Shown: positions 46,796 through 58,940 of the stretch, in pieces | How the letters are laid out: each line of letters starts with the position of its first letter | Position numbering within the stretch: position 1 is the first letter of the stretch | Assembly (NCBI GenBank): GCA_947184155.2 | Contig: CAMXCT020002358.1 | Span: forward strand, 509,001-573,000 | Source of the DNA: Cladocopium goreaui | Lineage: Eukaryota > Sar > Dinophyceae > Suessiales > Symbiodiniaceae | Direction of reading: 5' to 3' | Length of the DNA stretch: 64,000 nucleotides | Program-made: the position numbers and the translations under genes | Notes under the pieces: generated by a model | Told to the model about the DNA's origin: nothing | What the model saw: the letters and a program-made list of their open reading frames with translations, nothing else | The model's database searches: none

Positions 46796-47082
46796 CTTCA
46801 GGAGGAACAAAGTTTATGCTTCTTGAAAGCTTTACAAGACATCCATGTCGGTCAACAGCGGATCGCATTTTCAAGTCCGTTTTGTGTGGCAGGTGTGGGA
46901 CGGTCAATTATCACCCTCTTTTAAATATATAAGATTTTAAAGCTTTTGGAGGGTGGAAATGCGACCGGGGTACGACAAAGCTCCATGCTAGGATTCTACG
47001 GGGAAAGGGTGTGCAGAAGAAGAAGAAGCCAAACATGTTCACTGTGGGAAGCTCAACAAGCGCAACTTTTGTCCTACCAGTG
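46796..47082. repeat. 286-bp direct repeat, right copy
   Basis: Second copy (one extra A). Contains an open stretch with GKGVQKKKKPNMFTVGSS in the plus direction, present in both copies. Confidence 0.88.
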
Positions 47083-47173
47083 TATATATATATATATATC
47101 CCAGCTTATGTTGCTTTTTAGTATAGTTGAACCCATTTAAACAAAAAAAAACTGCATAAACTCTGTTGTTCAC

Positions 47174-47266
47174 TTCGGCGGCACCGCCAGTCGCACCCAG
47201 CGCGTGGCGCGCAAACGCAGCTCTGCGTCGCGCGTGCAGTCGCTCAGACTTAGGGGTTCGAAGGTC
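47174..47266 (-). CDS. Candidate exon, unassigned
   Basis: Very GC-rich islet with strong third-position GC in one minus frame: TFEPLSLSDCTRDAELRLRA. Bounded by TTTAG|G and AA|GTGAAC; phase 2 in and out. Reading on through the donor gives a TGA, so it might instead be a C-terminus. Confidence 0.55.
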
Positions 47267-47634
47267 CTAAACTTCGCCAAGACATGGAGGTTTTAGTGTG
47301 AAAATCTGGGAAAAATCATGGGACAATCACGTGAAAATATGGGAAACTATGAAAAACATGACAATCATGGGGAAAATATTGGAACATATGGAAAAATGTA
47401 CAATCATGGGAAAATATTGGATAATCATGGGAAAACACATGTCAAAAGGGACACTCATGGGATCAAATGGGGAAAATATGGGAAATTTACGGACAACACA
47501 TGGTGAACGAAATGTTGGGGGTACCCCTTTATCGCTCGCTGGCTGGTTTATTCATTGAACATCCGATTGAAATGGATGACATGGATGAGAACTCGGGGTG
47601 CCTCCATTTTAGGAAACTTCCATAAGCCATAAGC

Positions 47635-47763
47635 CATAAAGTGGGGCCCCCTAGGTAGCTAAGTTGGTTAATAACTCCAATAACTATGGTTTATGGTACC
47701 TAAAACTATATATAGTTAATCGGGTTTATAAACCATCTTATAACTGGGGGGGCCCACCTTGCA
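47635..47763. mobile_element. MITE-B copy
   Basis: Right half nearly identical to the copy at 48,046. Confidence 0.8.
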
Positions 47764-47929
47764 TAAACCACAGATATCGAACAGCTAAGAGAATTCCCAG
47801 AAGATCTAAGAGTTTTTGCAGGTAACAATACAAAAGGGACCTCATTCATGGCCATTGATAAGGCTGGATCCCACGAATCCTACATGGCTCATGAACCACC
47901 AGTTCTATATGGCACCTATCCCAGATGCG

Positions 47930-48017
47930 AACCATGGTGCTGCAATATTTACATATATTTACCCTAAAAATCGCCCAAATGTCGGAACATATTCCGGCAC
48001 CCTGGTTCGCATCTGGG
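47930..48017. mobile_element. MITE-E copy
   Basis: CCCAGATGCGAACC/GGTTCGCATCTGGG ends. Confidence 0.82.
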
Positions 48018-48045
48018 TATGATTAATATGATATATATATATATA

Positions 48046-48174
48046 TACAAAGTGAGCCCCCCTAGATAGCTAAGTTGGTTTATAACTCCAATAACTATGG
48101 TTTATGGTACCTATAACTATATATAGTTAATCGGGTTTATAAACCATCTTATAACTAGGGGGCCCCACCTTGTA
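48046..48174. mobile_element. MITE-B copy
   Basis: Inserted in a TA microsatellite. Confidence 0.85.
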
Positions 48175-48436
48175 TATATATATATATATTACAGTACATA
48201 TATTTACATCTATGGCTTATGGATCAACCAAAAACACGTCTTTCCAACGCATCCAGATTCCGTGTTTATCTCCGCCAAGGTACAGTGGATCAGCATATCT
48301 AAAAATAGTAACCACATTTCAAGTTAGGCCATCAACATCGTTAGCTCATGACTATATATATATATATCAGTGTTTAACCTCTAGTTAGCATAGGATCTTT
48401 ATCAGCTCATGATGTCAATAAACCACTTATGGCTGG

Positions 48437-48551
48437 CTGGTGGTTGACCAAAACTCCTCTGACAAATATGAGTTCGTCAGTTGGGATAGTTGGGATGATG
48501 ACATTCCAACTGAATGGAAAGCCAAAATAATTCTTCCAAACCACCAACCAG
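48437..48551. mobile_element. MITE-C copy
   Basis: Left arm CTGGCTGGTGG. Confidence 0.82.
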
Positions 48552-49274
48552 TTATTAAGTATTTGCTAGTAACCATAGTATGTCTATTTCCCCAATAAAC
48601 ATAGTAACCAATCAACTATATAGATAATATCATATATCACTAGATAGATAATATCAACACTAATTCACTATACCCTCACAACTTCCGAAAATCCTCCGGC
48701 CAGGGACAGTGGACAATGACCACATCTCTTCTCCAAGGCTTTTGCCAAATTGCTGCGTTCGAAGACGTGGCCATAGGGTGATCTCACCTGGGTTTCGGCC
48801 GGGAAATCACCTGCTTGGAGTTTTCACCACTACAAAAACAAGGTGGTGTCCCCGATGTGAATGTTGGTTTATAAACCGTAGTAAGTATATAGTAAGTATA
48901 TATATATATATGTATATATATATATACCTGTCCTAGTTATTGGAATTACAAATCAACTTAGCTAAGTATGGGGCACCACCTTGAATGTAGGGATTTAGAG
49001 ATGTAATATCTGGAAGCATCTGGAAACTCAACCTGAAGGATGTTCAAAACATGGACAAATTTTGGTGCATGGAAAATCCACTATAAATTTCCATAGTTAT
49101 GGTGTGGATCTTTCCATAGGTATGTTACTTAATCACCATTTTTCATGGGAAAATCCACTACAAATTGCCATTTTCCAGAGTTTTTTGTATGTTTACCAGG
49201 CCGGGTGCATGGAAAGATCACATCTTTAAACGTGGGAAATCCATGTCGAGTCACAGGATCCATAAGCAGCTTAC

Positions 49275-49321
49275 CGTCCAGAGCGCAGCAGAGATCTCGC
49301 GGAGCTTCGCGAATGATGTCC
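49275..49321 (-). CDS. Candidate 47-nt exon, unassigned
   Basis: TSFAKLREISAALWT between GCGCAG|G and ACG|GTAAGC, both good sites. Other frames and the plus strand (SAAEISRSFANDVPALG) are also open, so assignment is tentative. Confidence 0.45.
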
Positions 49322-49769
49322 CTGCGCTGGGCCGCGACGACCGAAAGAAATGGAGGAAGTGGAGGACTTGGTTAGTGTTATCTACACTATTCCCTATGGA
49401 TCCAAGTACCTTCTTAGGAAGTGTTTGGGGTATAATTTACTATAATTTGGAGGGTTAAGTACCTTCTCAGACAGTGTTTGGATCCATAAGGATTGAGGAG
49501 ATACTTTTTGGAGATCTGTAAGAAAATTACCAATATATTAAAATATACACAAACATATAATATAGTTATGGAGAATGCCAAGTTATAGATGATTTATCTG
49601 GGTAAATGATCATACTGAAACTTGCGGCCATATAAAGGGGATGATTTCCCTAAAATAAACCATGATTCCCAGGGTTCGGGAGAACAGTGAGGTCGTGATC
49701 AAATTCACCGTCATTATGGAGAATGGGTAGTACTTGGCTATTATGTACCAATATGATATGATTATACTA

Positions 49770-49917
49770 TCAATGGGAGATCTCCAGGATCCTAAATTGG
49801 AGGTACTGTACCATATAATGCCATATTTTGTGGGGATATTCCCTTACATAGGCCTAAAAAATAGGCCTTATATATGGTAGGTACCTCCAATCAATCGGAT
49901 CCTGGAATGGCCATTGA
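49770..49917. mobile_element. MITE-G copy
   Basis: Complete. Confidence 0.84.
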
Positions 49918-50141
49918 TACTAATTACTATACTATTATACTACTTGCTTATTATGGAGAATGGATAAACATGGATGAACATGGTCAAATCCTGCACTTCA
50001 AGGTTCAAAATCTTGGGGTATGCCTGGAGAGTTCATGAAATGCTGAAACACTGCGAGGCAAATATTGCAACCCAGCAGAGATTCCAGGATACCCTATAGA
50101 CATTGCTTTTGACAAAAAGAATATGTTTTTTCAAATCATCA

Positions 50142-50414
50142 TCAAAAGGAATGAAACATGTTCAAAAAGATGAAGAACACATGTTCTATAGAACACATCA
50201 TCTTCAAAAGGATGCCTACATGTTTCAAATCATCATCAAGTTCTCCTGGGAATTGTAGGCATCTCCATCCAATCAATGAAACCATCGTGGCCTCATAGGT
50301 CGCTTGTCCTAGCATGAGGGTACTCACTGAAATTGCAAATTCTTGCCGTTTCAAAAAATAATTTCGCAGGCTAGCCTTGCTTTCACGCCCCAGGCTTTGA
50401 TGGTTAAAAACCAC
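50142..50414 (-). CDS. Candidate coding ORF, exon limits unclear
   Basis: Ninety-codon minus-strand open frame containing SLGRESKASLRNYFLKRQ and EATMVSLIGWRCLQFPG. It holds a GTGAGT at about 50,333 and a GTAGGC at 50,216, either of which could be the real donor. No family recognised. Confidence 0.4.
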   Translation of the reverse strand: MVFNHQSLGRESKASLRNYFLKRQEFAISVSTLMLGQATYEATMVSLIGWRCLQFPGELDDDLKHVGILLKMMCSIEHVFFIFLNMFHSF

Positions 50415-50933
50415 ACAGTAGAAACTCGGATTTGCTCAAGGATTCTGACAAACAATAAGTCATCTTCCCTTTAGATCCCCATTTTCCAGTGGATTTCCCC
50501 TTGGAAAAAATGCCATGGAAACTGCGAGATCATCTGATCTACGCCCCACCAAGAGTGGCAAAATGATTCAAACGTTTTGAGTTTTCTTTGCTCAAAGAGG
50601 TCAACCCATCTTAAAACCCCAGTTTCATTGTTGACTTATGCTGATTCGCCCCAGTTTCAAAATGTCTAAACAAACACGATTGATTAGAACACATCCGTCC
50701 GATCCGTCCTACAAGGTGATGATCCCCCACTTATAAGTTGGTTTATAACGCCCATTGACTAGTTCGACATATCTACTTATAAACCATAGAATTCACCGAG
50801 TTATTTGCACCAACTTAGCTATATCATAAATCAGCTATACATCCCATGAAAACTCCTAATGTTTCTTGGCGAAATCAACATTTTCCCATATCATAAACGA
50901 TACTTGACCTCCTTGTAAACCATTCACTATACA

Positions 50934-51034
50934 CTGGTTGGTGGTTTCAAGCCCTCTGAAAAATATGAGTTAGTCAGTTGGGATTATTCTTCCTATATGG
51001 AAACATAAAACATGTTCCAGTCACCACCAACCAG
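50934..51034. mobile_element. MITE-C copy
   Basis: Complete. Confidence 0.84.
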
Positions 51035-51072
51035 ATATCTATCAACGGGTCAACTATGTTGAATCATATATC

Positions 51073-51202
51073 TACAAAGTGAGGCCTCCAAGATATCTAA
51101 GTTGGTGAACATAACTCCAATGTCACTATGGTTTATGGTACTTATAACTATAGTTACTGGGGCTTTTGTTAACCAACTTATAACTGGGGGCCTCACTTTG
51201 TA
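51073..51202. mobile_element. MITE-B copy
   Basis: TACAAAGTGAGGCC/GGCCTCACTTTGTA, near-perfect. Confidence 0.88.
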
Positions 51203-51283
51203 CAAAGTGAATGGGTGACACAACTTGCACCAACTTAGCCAGTCCGAAGTGAAGTGGGGCAGCACCGAAACGAACACGAAAAC

Positions 51284-51373
51284 GGCCGGCCTGAGACTCG
51301 TCTGCACCTTCTTCTTCGGCTCGCTCGTCACCGCTTCCGCTGGTGGTGGTGGCGCTGGTGGAGGAACCGCTTC
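51284..51373 (-). CDS. Candidate Pro-rich exon, unassigned
   Basis: Thirty codons, EAVPPPAPPPPAEAVTSEP then KKKVQTSLRPA, after TTGAG|G and before GCC|GTTTTC. Composition suggests a linker. The plus strand is open as well. Confidence 0.42.
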
Positions 51374-51524
51374 CTCAATAATGCTGGAGGCAATCCATTC
51401 GTTACAATGGGACATCCCCCCCCGTTGTCATCAAACGTGGCAAGGAAAAACACACTACTATAAATGAGTTGTGTTGTTATGTGTTTTTTTTCCTTGCTAA
51501 ACCGCAATACACAAATTGGGACAC

Positions 51525-52165
51525 CTACGCGGGGCCTACGCAAACCACTCCTCCCATGCGAAACTGCCTACGCGAGGGTTACCTTTTAAGAAGTGCCTAC
51601 GCGGTTGCCTCCGCGAAAGTTGCTGCAACGATCTCTTTACTTGACGTGATGTGGTCACGATTCTGGTTCAGAGGAGGAATACGAAGAATTGGAAGATGAC
51701 GATTCTTTGGATGACTTGTGAAAGGAAGGCGGAAACCTCATCAAGCGTGGAGCACTTTGTCATGGAAGATAGTTAGATATTGTTGAGCTTGGAAAAACTT
51801 TGGATGGGCTACGGGGCCACAATTTGACCTGAGGGCCTACGCGTTTCCGACGCGAGGGCCTACGCGGAGCCTACGCGAAAGTCCGAACCGAAAATGGATT
51901 TCTGAAAACTTGGCACGGTAATTTTCTGAAAAAGCGTTTGTTTCTTTAATTTCCCTTTCTTCCAGCTATATGAATCATACAATCCAGTTTGCATGCAAAA
52001 TCATTGTAACCCACCAAGAAAAAACAAGAGTCCGAGGTCAGAAACAAACAATCTAGAACACCTAAACAAGCGCCTACGCGAGACTGCCTACGCAGCCTAT
52101 CCTACGTTATCCTACGCCATATGCCTATGCAGGACCTACGCACCAAGCAGAACAGCCTGCGCATG
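51525..52165. repeat. Dispersed CCTACGCG-type motif cluster
   Basis: More than ten copies of a short motif around GCCTACGCG, irregularly spaced and not in tandem, occur in this stretch and, as far as I can see, nowhere else in the window. See findings. Confidence 0.6.
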
Positions 52166-52346
52166 AATGATGTTAGTTCCTCCTCAATCTAAATTCCATC
52201 ATCTGGAAAAAAAAACGTGGCTCAAATGGAGGTGGCATGGGAAAAACCATCTATAAATTTCCCCAGTAATATGGAGGTTTATAGCTGGGAAAATCTAAGG
52301 AAAATAATCTATAAATAGAGAATTGTCCTTTGCCATGATGGTAATC

Positions 52347-52464
52347 CACTTAGATGGGCCATGGAGTTAGGGAAAACTAGTTAGTAAATGGCTTATTTCA
52401 TTGGGATCTTTTGGGGGTTATAACTCCAGTTACTAACTAGTTTTTCCTAACTCCATGGCCCATG
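52347..52464. mobile_element. MITE-D copy
   Basis: Flanked by GGTAATCCA on both sides, a likely target duplication; outermost element bases differ from other copies. Confidence 0.78.
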
Positions 52465-52808
52465 GTAATCCAAGATCATCGTTCTTAGTGAACGGAATAA
52501 ACACCAGACCTTGGTCTGGAACGAAAAAATGGTGCATCCCCAAGGTATGTCTCCATCATGGGTTACATCAAAGCAACAAAAACTGAAACCGCCAAGCCAC
52601 TTTTTAACAGAAATTACGAAATAGGGGCCGCATTTTGCCACGTTTCTGAACATGCAGTGTTTCTTGTATATCATATTTAATAATCTTTTTTATAGACCTT
52701 GAATACGTTCCAAAAAACTAGTTTAACTTTGCATCAACAATTCAGCAGAAACCACTTGGTTGGTTTAATAATAAATGAAACGGGATATGCTATATATTAG
52801 CAACAAAA

Positions 52809-52898
52809 TGGTTTCAACCCCTCTGAAAAATATTACTCAGTTGGGATGATTATTCCCAATATATGGAAAAATAACAATTCTTCCAAACCACCAACCAG
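52809..52898. mobile_element. MITE-C, left end missing
   Basis: Right arm ACCACCAACCAG intact. Confidence 0.7.
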
Positions 52899-53065
52899 GT
52901 TTGCCTAGATATGATGACAATCAATAAAACCATCACCCAGTTTCCACTTCACTTTCCACCACCTCATCTCTTTCCACCAGTGGAGCGCTGCCAATGAAGT
53001 TGTACCTTGGCGCACGCAAGTGTTCAATGGCCCAAGAAAAAAAACAAGAAATCCACCCCATACCA

Positions 53066-53224
53066 TACAGGATGGGCCCCCCCAGTTATAACTTGGTTTA
53101 TAAACCATAACAAAACCCCCCATGAACTAGTTCGTTATATCTACAGTATATACCATAAACAGGAAGTTAATTCAGCAACTTTTTTTTAGGCAACTGAACG
53201 CTATCTTTGGGGGCCCATCCTGTA
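53066..53224. mobile_element. MITE-B copy
   Basis: TACAGGATGGGCC/GGGCCCATCCTGTA. The following 100 bp also resemble the flank of the 14,435 copy (ATTGTAATCAATATT...), so a longer segment was duplicated. Confidence 0.82.
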
Positions 53225-53334
53225 TTGTAATCAATATTATAAACCACCATAAATCAGCCAGTTCTTCATGGTCAAACCGCAATTATCATATAATCTTCGA
53301 AGCTACCAAACAAATCCCCCAATACATCACACGT

Positions 53335-53431
53335 CTGGTTGGTGGTTTCAACCCCTCTGACAAATATTAGTCAGTTGGGATTGATATTCCCAATATATGG
53401 AAAATAAAACATGTTCCAAACCACCAACCAG
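53335..53431. mobile_element. MITE-C copy
   Basis: Complete. Confidence 0.84.
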
Positions 53432-53988
53432 ACATGTTCCCGTATTAGTTTATGGGGATGGCTGAGTTTTCTTTGCTGCTCGTCCCCCGTCTAACGAAAC
53501 GATCTTTCAGGGCGCTAAATGTCACCATCAAACCGTACTCAAGAAAACACAACACATCGAAGCACCCACAAATAAAGCACAACCCCCAACAAGAATGGAT
53601 GAAAATCAATCCACCAAAAAAATAGGTGATGGAAAAACACTACAGAACAAAATCTGATGTGTCAGAAATCATACACAACAAAAATCCACAAGATCTCTCA
53701 ACCAACCTTTGGTTCTTCCATTCATCTACTTAATTAAATCACCAGTTTTCCTAGTTAAAGCCAGAAAAAAATACAAGAACACCCAGGAAAACTTCACAGA
53801 CATCTTCCCAAGATGATGCAAATACAGTAAGTCTACCTGACTTTGCATCTACCCTCTGGTTATTTTCCATGGCTATCTTAGTCATAACCAGATGGTAATA
53901 GGTAAATCAACCATTATTGATGGGAAAATCACAATTTTTAATGGGAAAAAATCACCATTTTTAAATAACCAGAGGCTAATTCGGCTAC

Positions 53989-54172
53989 CGTGTTGGAACG
54001 GCGTCCAAGTGACCAGGCTTCCCAAGTCTCCGGATATCGCCGTTTCCCCTTCTGCCGCGCCAGGCGCGTGGTCAGCTCCTCCCTCTGCGCCTGGGAACAG
54101 CTTCCCAGACGCTCCGTCAACCGGCGGATCGCGTGGTGTCCCGGGGCGAAGCCGCTGTTGGCGGCTAACAAC
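53989..54172 (-). CDS. Candidate internal exon, unassigned
   Basis: GC-rich islet, 61 codons between TCCCAG|G and ACG|GTAGCC. The frame with the highest third-position GC reads ...AIRRLTERLGSCSQAQREEL and RRYPETWEAWSLGRRSNT. A second minus frame (VDGASGKLFPGAEGG) is fully open. No family recognised. Confidence 0.5.
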
Positions 54173-54189
54173 CTGGGAGTTGGCTTAGT

Positions 54190-54339
54190 TCAATGGCCAT
54201 TTCAGGATCCAATTGATTGGAGGTACCTACCATATATAAGGCCTATTTTTCAGGCCTATGTAAGGGGATATCCCCACAAAATATGGCCTTATATGGTACT
54301 AACGTACCTCCATTTTAGGATCCTGGAATTCCCATTGAT
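54190..54339. mobile_element. MITE-G copy
   Basis: Abuts candidate exon 53,989-54,172 and is followed by the same downstream segment as the 21,665 copy. Confidence 0.84.
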
Positions 54340-54479
54340 TAGTTGGCTTAAGGTTATAGTTGATCATAGTGGTTATATCATGTTATAACCAACTACAATC
54401 AACTAGCATCGACCATTAACTATCATAAACTATCATCAACTATAATCAAACTATTGATAAAGTAAAATCAGCTATAATT

Positions 54480-54579
54480 CCCAGATGCTCCATGGTGCTG
54501 GAATATTTACCTACAAAACTGTGCCATGTTTGGGGTAAATGTAGGTGTGCATATTCCAGCACCATGGTTCGCATCTGGG
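54480..54579. mobile_element. MITE-E copy
   Basis: Complete; follows the repeat that holds an empty site for the 21.9-kb element. Confidence 0.82.
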
Positions 54580-54595
54580 ATTCTATAATGAACCA

Positions 54596-54692
54596 ATATG
54601 CTCCATGGTGCTGGAATATTTACCAACATTTGCCCGAACAAAATCACCCAGTGTTGTAGGTCAATATTCCAGCACCATGGAACATATCTGGG
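54596..54692. mobile_element. MITE-E copy
   Basis: Tandem neighbour of the previous copy. Confidence 0.8.
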
Positions 54693-54808
54693 TAAATTAT
54701 AATATTTCACTAACCTGAATTAAGGCCATAAAAGGGGATGATTTCCCTAAAATAAACCATGATTTCCAGTGAGGGAGAACAGTGAGGTCGTTATAATTTA
54801 CCCAGAAC
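54688..54808. mobile_element. MITE-I copy
   Basis: Best copy, ATCTGGGTAAATTATAATA and inverted ATAATTTACCCAGA. Confidence 0.78.
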
Positions 54809-54948
54809 ATATGGGTAAATATTACGAGACAAACCAATATCAACGATCATCAGTTTCTGCAACTCCAGGCAGCGTAATAGAGGCCAGGCAGGTGATGTCA
54901 CCTGAGTTTCCGAAGCCATGGGACCATGGGATTTACCATTCCCCATGA

Positions 54949-55122
54949 CGGATCCTATAAATGGTAACATTTACCATATATTTTCTTGGGTATATTGGGT
55001 ATATATTGATATTTACCTGTGGATATATTCATTGAGGTATATTGATGGTAAATGGTATATTGATGGTATGCTATATATGGTAACATGGATCCCATCAATA
55101 TACCATACATGGATCCTATGGG
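54949..55122. mobile_element. MITE-F copy, expanded core
   Basis: GGATCCTATAAATGGTAACA left arm, CATGGATCCTATGGG right end, core of TATTGATGGTA repeats. Confidence 0.7.
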
Positions 55123-55225
55123 TTCGGAATTTGATCTCGAAATGCTTGGGGGTTTTCCGCATCTATGTTAGTGTGTGCAGGAGGGAAATTAGGAACATTT
55201 AAGGAACATGATGTTCGCAACCATC

Positions 55226-55352
55226 CAGGATGGGGCCCCCCAGTTATAAGTGGGTTTATAAACCATTATAAGCCCTATTAACTATAGTTATATCTACCAT
55301 AAAGCCACTGAAATAAGGCAACTTAGCTATCGAACGGGGGCCCCATCCTGTC
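55226..55352. mobile_element. MITE-B copy
   Basis: CCAGGATGGGGCC/GGCCCCATCCTGTC. Confidence 0.8.
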
Positions 55353-55674
55353 ATTCTTTTTGAGTTTTCCCACCATGTGCAGGGCACCAAATCGACATTG
55401 TGACATAGTCCATCTACCAAGTTGCGGGCGCAAAAGGCCGAAACATTTTACCCAAAGCCAATAAGCATCAAGAAGCATCAACAAAACAAAACATCAATCA
55501 ACACCAAGGTAATCTGGTTGGTGCTTTTTAGTAATTTAACCATCTTGAAAAATGATGGAGTTCGTCAATGGGAAGGATGACATCCCATATACAATAGACA
55601 ATAAAACATGTTTGAAATGGAAAAATAAAAAAATCTTCAAAAAAAAAAACAAGCTCAGCTCACCAGTGACTCAC

Positions 55675-55868
55675 CAGGTCACTGTAAGCTTCATCAACCC
55701 ATCTTGGCAGCGCTATACAACAGAGCTCCGCCGGTGGCGTCACATGCCCTGCCAACTGCGCAAGCTCCTGGAGCAAGCCGCGGCCAGGGCGCTCCGGCGT
55801 CGCGAAGAACAGCGCCCACAAACTGTGGCGATGCATCGAGGTTTCTTCGATGAAAGCGTCCAAAACAC
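55675..55868 (-). CDS. Candidate internal exon, unassigned
   Basis: Sixty-four codons between ATCCAG|GT and CTG|GTGAGT, a perfect donor. Includes FIEETSMHRHSLWALFF and PAELCCIALPRWVDEAYSDL. The antisense strand is open over the same span with another plausible protein, so strand depends on the donor consensus. Confidence 0.52.
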
Positions 55869-56129
55869 CTGGATTTCGGATGGGGAAGTTGGGATTCGTC
55901 TTGGGCATATCATGAAAATCATGATTGATATCATATATGAATTCCATATATATATATATATATGTGGGAGAAAATATGTTTCAGATTATTGGGATATCAT
56001 TGCTTCATATGGGAGTGTTTGTTGTAATATTATTGTGGCATGTAATAGATGTTCGACAACAAATGCCAAGAATATGATTGGGTTTCAGATTGGGTCCCCA
56101 AAAACAATGCTAAGGAAGAATCGAAATGG

Positions 56130-56239
56130 TACCCTCTGGTAAACTAACATAACTATGGAAAATCACATTTTTTTATGGGTAAAAATCCGCGAACTAAATC
56201 ACCATTTGATAACTAGCTATGTTGGTTTACCAGGGGGTA
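56130..56239. mobile_element. MITE-A copy
   Basis: Complete hairpin, right end CCAGGGGGTA. Confidence 0.8.
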
Positions 56240-56474
56240 TATCATCATATATACCATTAAATCCCATTTTTAATGCCATTGAATCACCATCATATATCCC
56301 ATTAAAACACCATTTTCATGGGTATACATAGCTATGGGTAAATATCATTTATTGAAAAGATAGACGCCTGACAGTCATGGTGATAAAAATAGGCTCGGTT
56401 CCATGTGGGACAACGTGCGACGAAAAAACGTGTGATCTTATGCGACGTGTGCGGATCGGTTTCTATTACAATGG

Positions 56475-56601
56475 TACAAAGTGGGGCCCCCTAGATAGCT
56501 AAGTTGGTGAACATAACTCCAATAACTATGGTTTATGGTACTTATATCTATAGTTAATGGGGTTTATAAACCATCTTATAACTAGGGGGCCCCACCTTGT
56601 A
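56475..56601. mobile_element. MITE-B copy
   Basis: TACAAAGTGGGGCC/GGCCCCACCTTGTA. Confidence 0.87.
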
Positions 56602-57108
56602 GGGTAGCCCTAGGACTTTCATCTGGTAAATTAACATGACGACCCTGGCAGTCATTGGGGTTGGAAGATTAGTGAAACCATAAAAACTAGCCTATTTTCA
56701 GGGTCGAACTGTTGAGAAAAAACAAGAGGGTATCATCTATTTTCAGAAAGGACTTTCCATATGGTTTATTAACCATCCAGCGATAATTTGGGTACCCCCA
56801 TTTAGATATGAATACTTAAACACTCTTGGAACACTGAAAAATCTCTTAGTGGACAAACATTGTCGAACTCAGATCAGAATCCAGGAGACGCATTTGAATT
56901 ATCAGGAACAGTATGTTCATCAAATTACTCTATTGGAACATATGGCAGCGTGTCAAAACCTTGTACCCCTGGTGAACATCAACATAGCTGGTAAATGGAT
57001 GTTCATCCCACTAAAAATGGTACTTATAGGTATTGATCCATAGCCATATTGGAACACTGAAAAATCTCTTAGTGGAACACTTGACTCTGAATTTCTATTC
57101 ATTTTAGA

Positions 57109-57245
57109 TACAATGTGAGGCCCCCAAGATATCTAAGTTGGTTAACAAAAGCCCCAGTAACTAGTTCGTTATAAGTACCATAAACCATAGTGACATTGGA
57201 GTTATTTGCACCAACTTAGATATCGAACGGGGGCCTCACATTGTA
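57109..57245. mobile_element. MITE-B copy
   Basis: TACAATGTGAGGCC/GGCCTCACATTGTA. Confidence 0.87.
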
Positions 57246-57995
57246 TGAATACCATAGAAAACTATGGTTAAATACATAAATATCTATGGATTAACTGACT
57301 GGTTTAACTGACTGGTTGAACTGACTGGTTGAACTGACTGGTTTATAGTGATGATAATCCATGGTGTAGAAAACTGACTGGTTTTTCATATGTTTTTTTC
57401 TTTTTTATAGTGATGATAATCCATGAATAGTGATTTATAAACAATCTCTGGTTAAATAAATCTATGGTTCAATAAATCTCTATATGAATATGGTTTATCT
57501 GATCTATGGTTTATGTTGAACTATCAAACTGGTTTTTCTATGGTTTTGTTGTATGGTTTTGTTATGGTTCTGTCTACTTGGAGGATAGTGATGATAATCC
57601 ATGAATAGTTTTTCATATGTTTATAATCCATTTTAGCTATGATTGTTTTAAACTGCTCAATGCACGTCATCTTCGGGCTCATCATCCAAGTAGGATGGAG
57701 ACAACGAATTTACCACCAACTGCTTTCAATGTAGGGTGGTTGTTATTGGCTAAATTTAGGAATAACAATAACCATCAACTAAAGCATTTTATGGGATCTT
57801 AATTGTTTTGTTTTTTTTTAAAGTTAAAATGAAAACTCCATGAACATCGCATGAACATCCCATAAACATATCATATAAAATCCAAGCGTAAATGCAAGAA
57901 CAATCTCTGAGATCTTCAACGCTGATGAACAAAAAATAATCCAAGGAATCCAGTAGCCCTATCCACCCAGTGGTTTCGCAACTCATTATCTTCAT

Positions 57996-58115
57996 TACCC
58001 TCTGGTAAACTAACATATAACATCATATAACTATGGAAAGATCCACCATTTTTCATGGGTAAATCCACAATAAATAGCCATTTTCAATAGCTTTTTGTAT
58101 GTTTAAAAGAGGGTA
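57996..58115. mobile_element. MITE-A copy
   Basis: Complete left end, right end AAAAGAGGGTA. Confidence 0.8.
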
Positions 58116-58328
58116 TTTCATCGCAAACGGGGTCTACCCCAGTTATGGACCAATCAAAAAATCCTACAAACACCTGGACCCAAATCTGGAGTCATCACTC
58201 TTTTACCATACCACTAGCTTTATGATCATCAACAACGGAAACACACATTCGAGTTGAACTCAGAAACCCACTTTTTCTGGACAAAAAAAATCTGTTTTTT
58301 TTTCAGTTCATCGTATTTCGCCTTTTGG

Positions 58329-58444
58329 TACTTAGATGGGCCATGGAGTTAGTTAACTAGTTAGTAACTGGGGTTATAACACCCTATATCCCAATTACAA
58401 GCCATTTACTAACTAGGAAACTAACTCCATGGCCCATCTAAGTA
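58329..58444. mobile_element. MITE-D copy
   Basis: Complete. Confidence 0.86.
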
Positions 58445-58644
58445 CGACTCCGAAAAAAGACCTCCCCACCTTCCGCGTCCAGCTTGCTGCTGATACTGGT
58501 CTCCTGATGGTCACCATCAATGACCTCTTTCCATGCGGAAGTGCTGCTCTGAAGCGGTTGCATCCTTGGGACCCAGATTGGGACCCAGATTGGGACCCAG
58601 ATTGGGACCCAGATTGGGACCCAGATTGGGACCCGGCCTGGTAA
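58445..58644. other. Exon-like islet joined to 12-bp repeat
   Basis: Plus strand reads LPTFRVQLAADTGLLMVTIN and then six WDPD-type repeats from the ACCCAGATTGGG array (58,569-58,640). The minus strand is also open with GTGGGG donor-like bases. Strand unresolved. Confidence 0.3.
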
Positions 58645-58721
58645 ACTGTTGCATAAGGAATGTCTATTGACTTGTTAAGAATTTGTCATTTCTTGCAGGG
58701 TATCTGGCTGATTGGCAATGT

Positions 58722-58842
58722 TACCCTCTGGTAAACTGTTACATAACGAACTGGAAAGATCCACCATGCTATCAATGGCTAAATCCACGAACTTTCGACT
58801 GGGCCATTTTCCAGTTCGCTATTTTGACATAACCAGAGGGTA
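58722..58842. mobile_element. MITE-A copy
   Basis: Both ends intact. Confidence 0.85.
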
Positions 58843-58940
58843 CCCAGATTCCGTGAAGCTGATGTTCTAGGGACCCAATGGTTTCCCCATTTCATGTGGC
58901 TTCCCAAAACAAGTAGACACATCATCAATTGAGCAACGTC

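Noticed and set aside
45296-47082. LTR retrotransposon
   Set aside because: Direct repeats lack TG...CA ends, no primer-binding site, no gag/pol remnant; interior is satellite.
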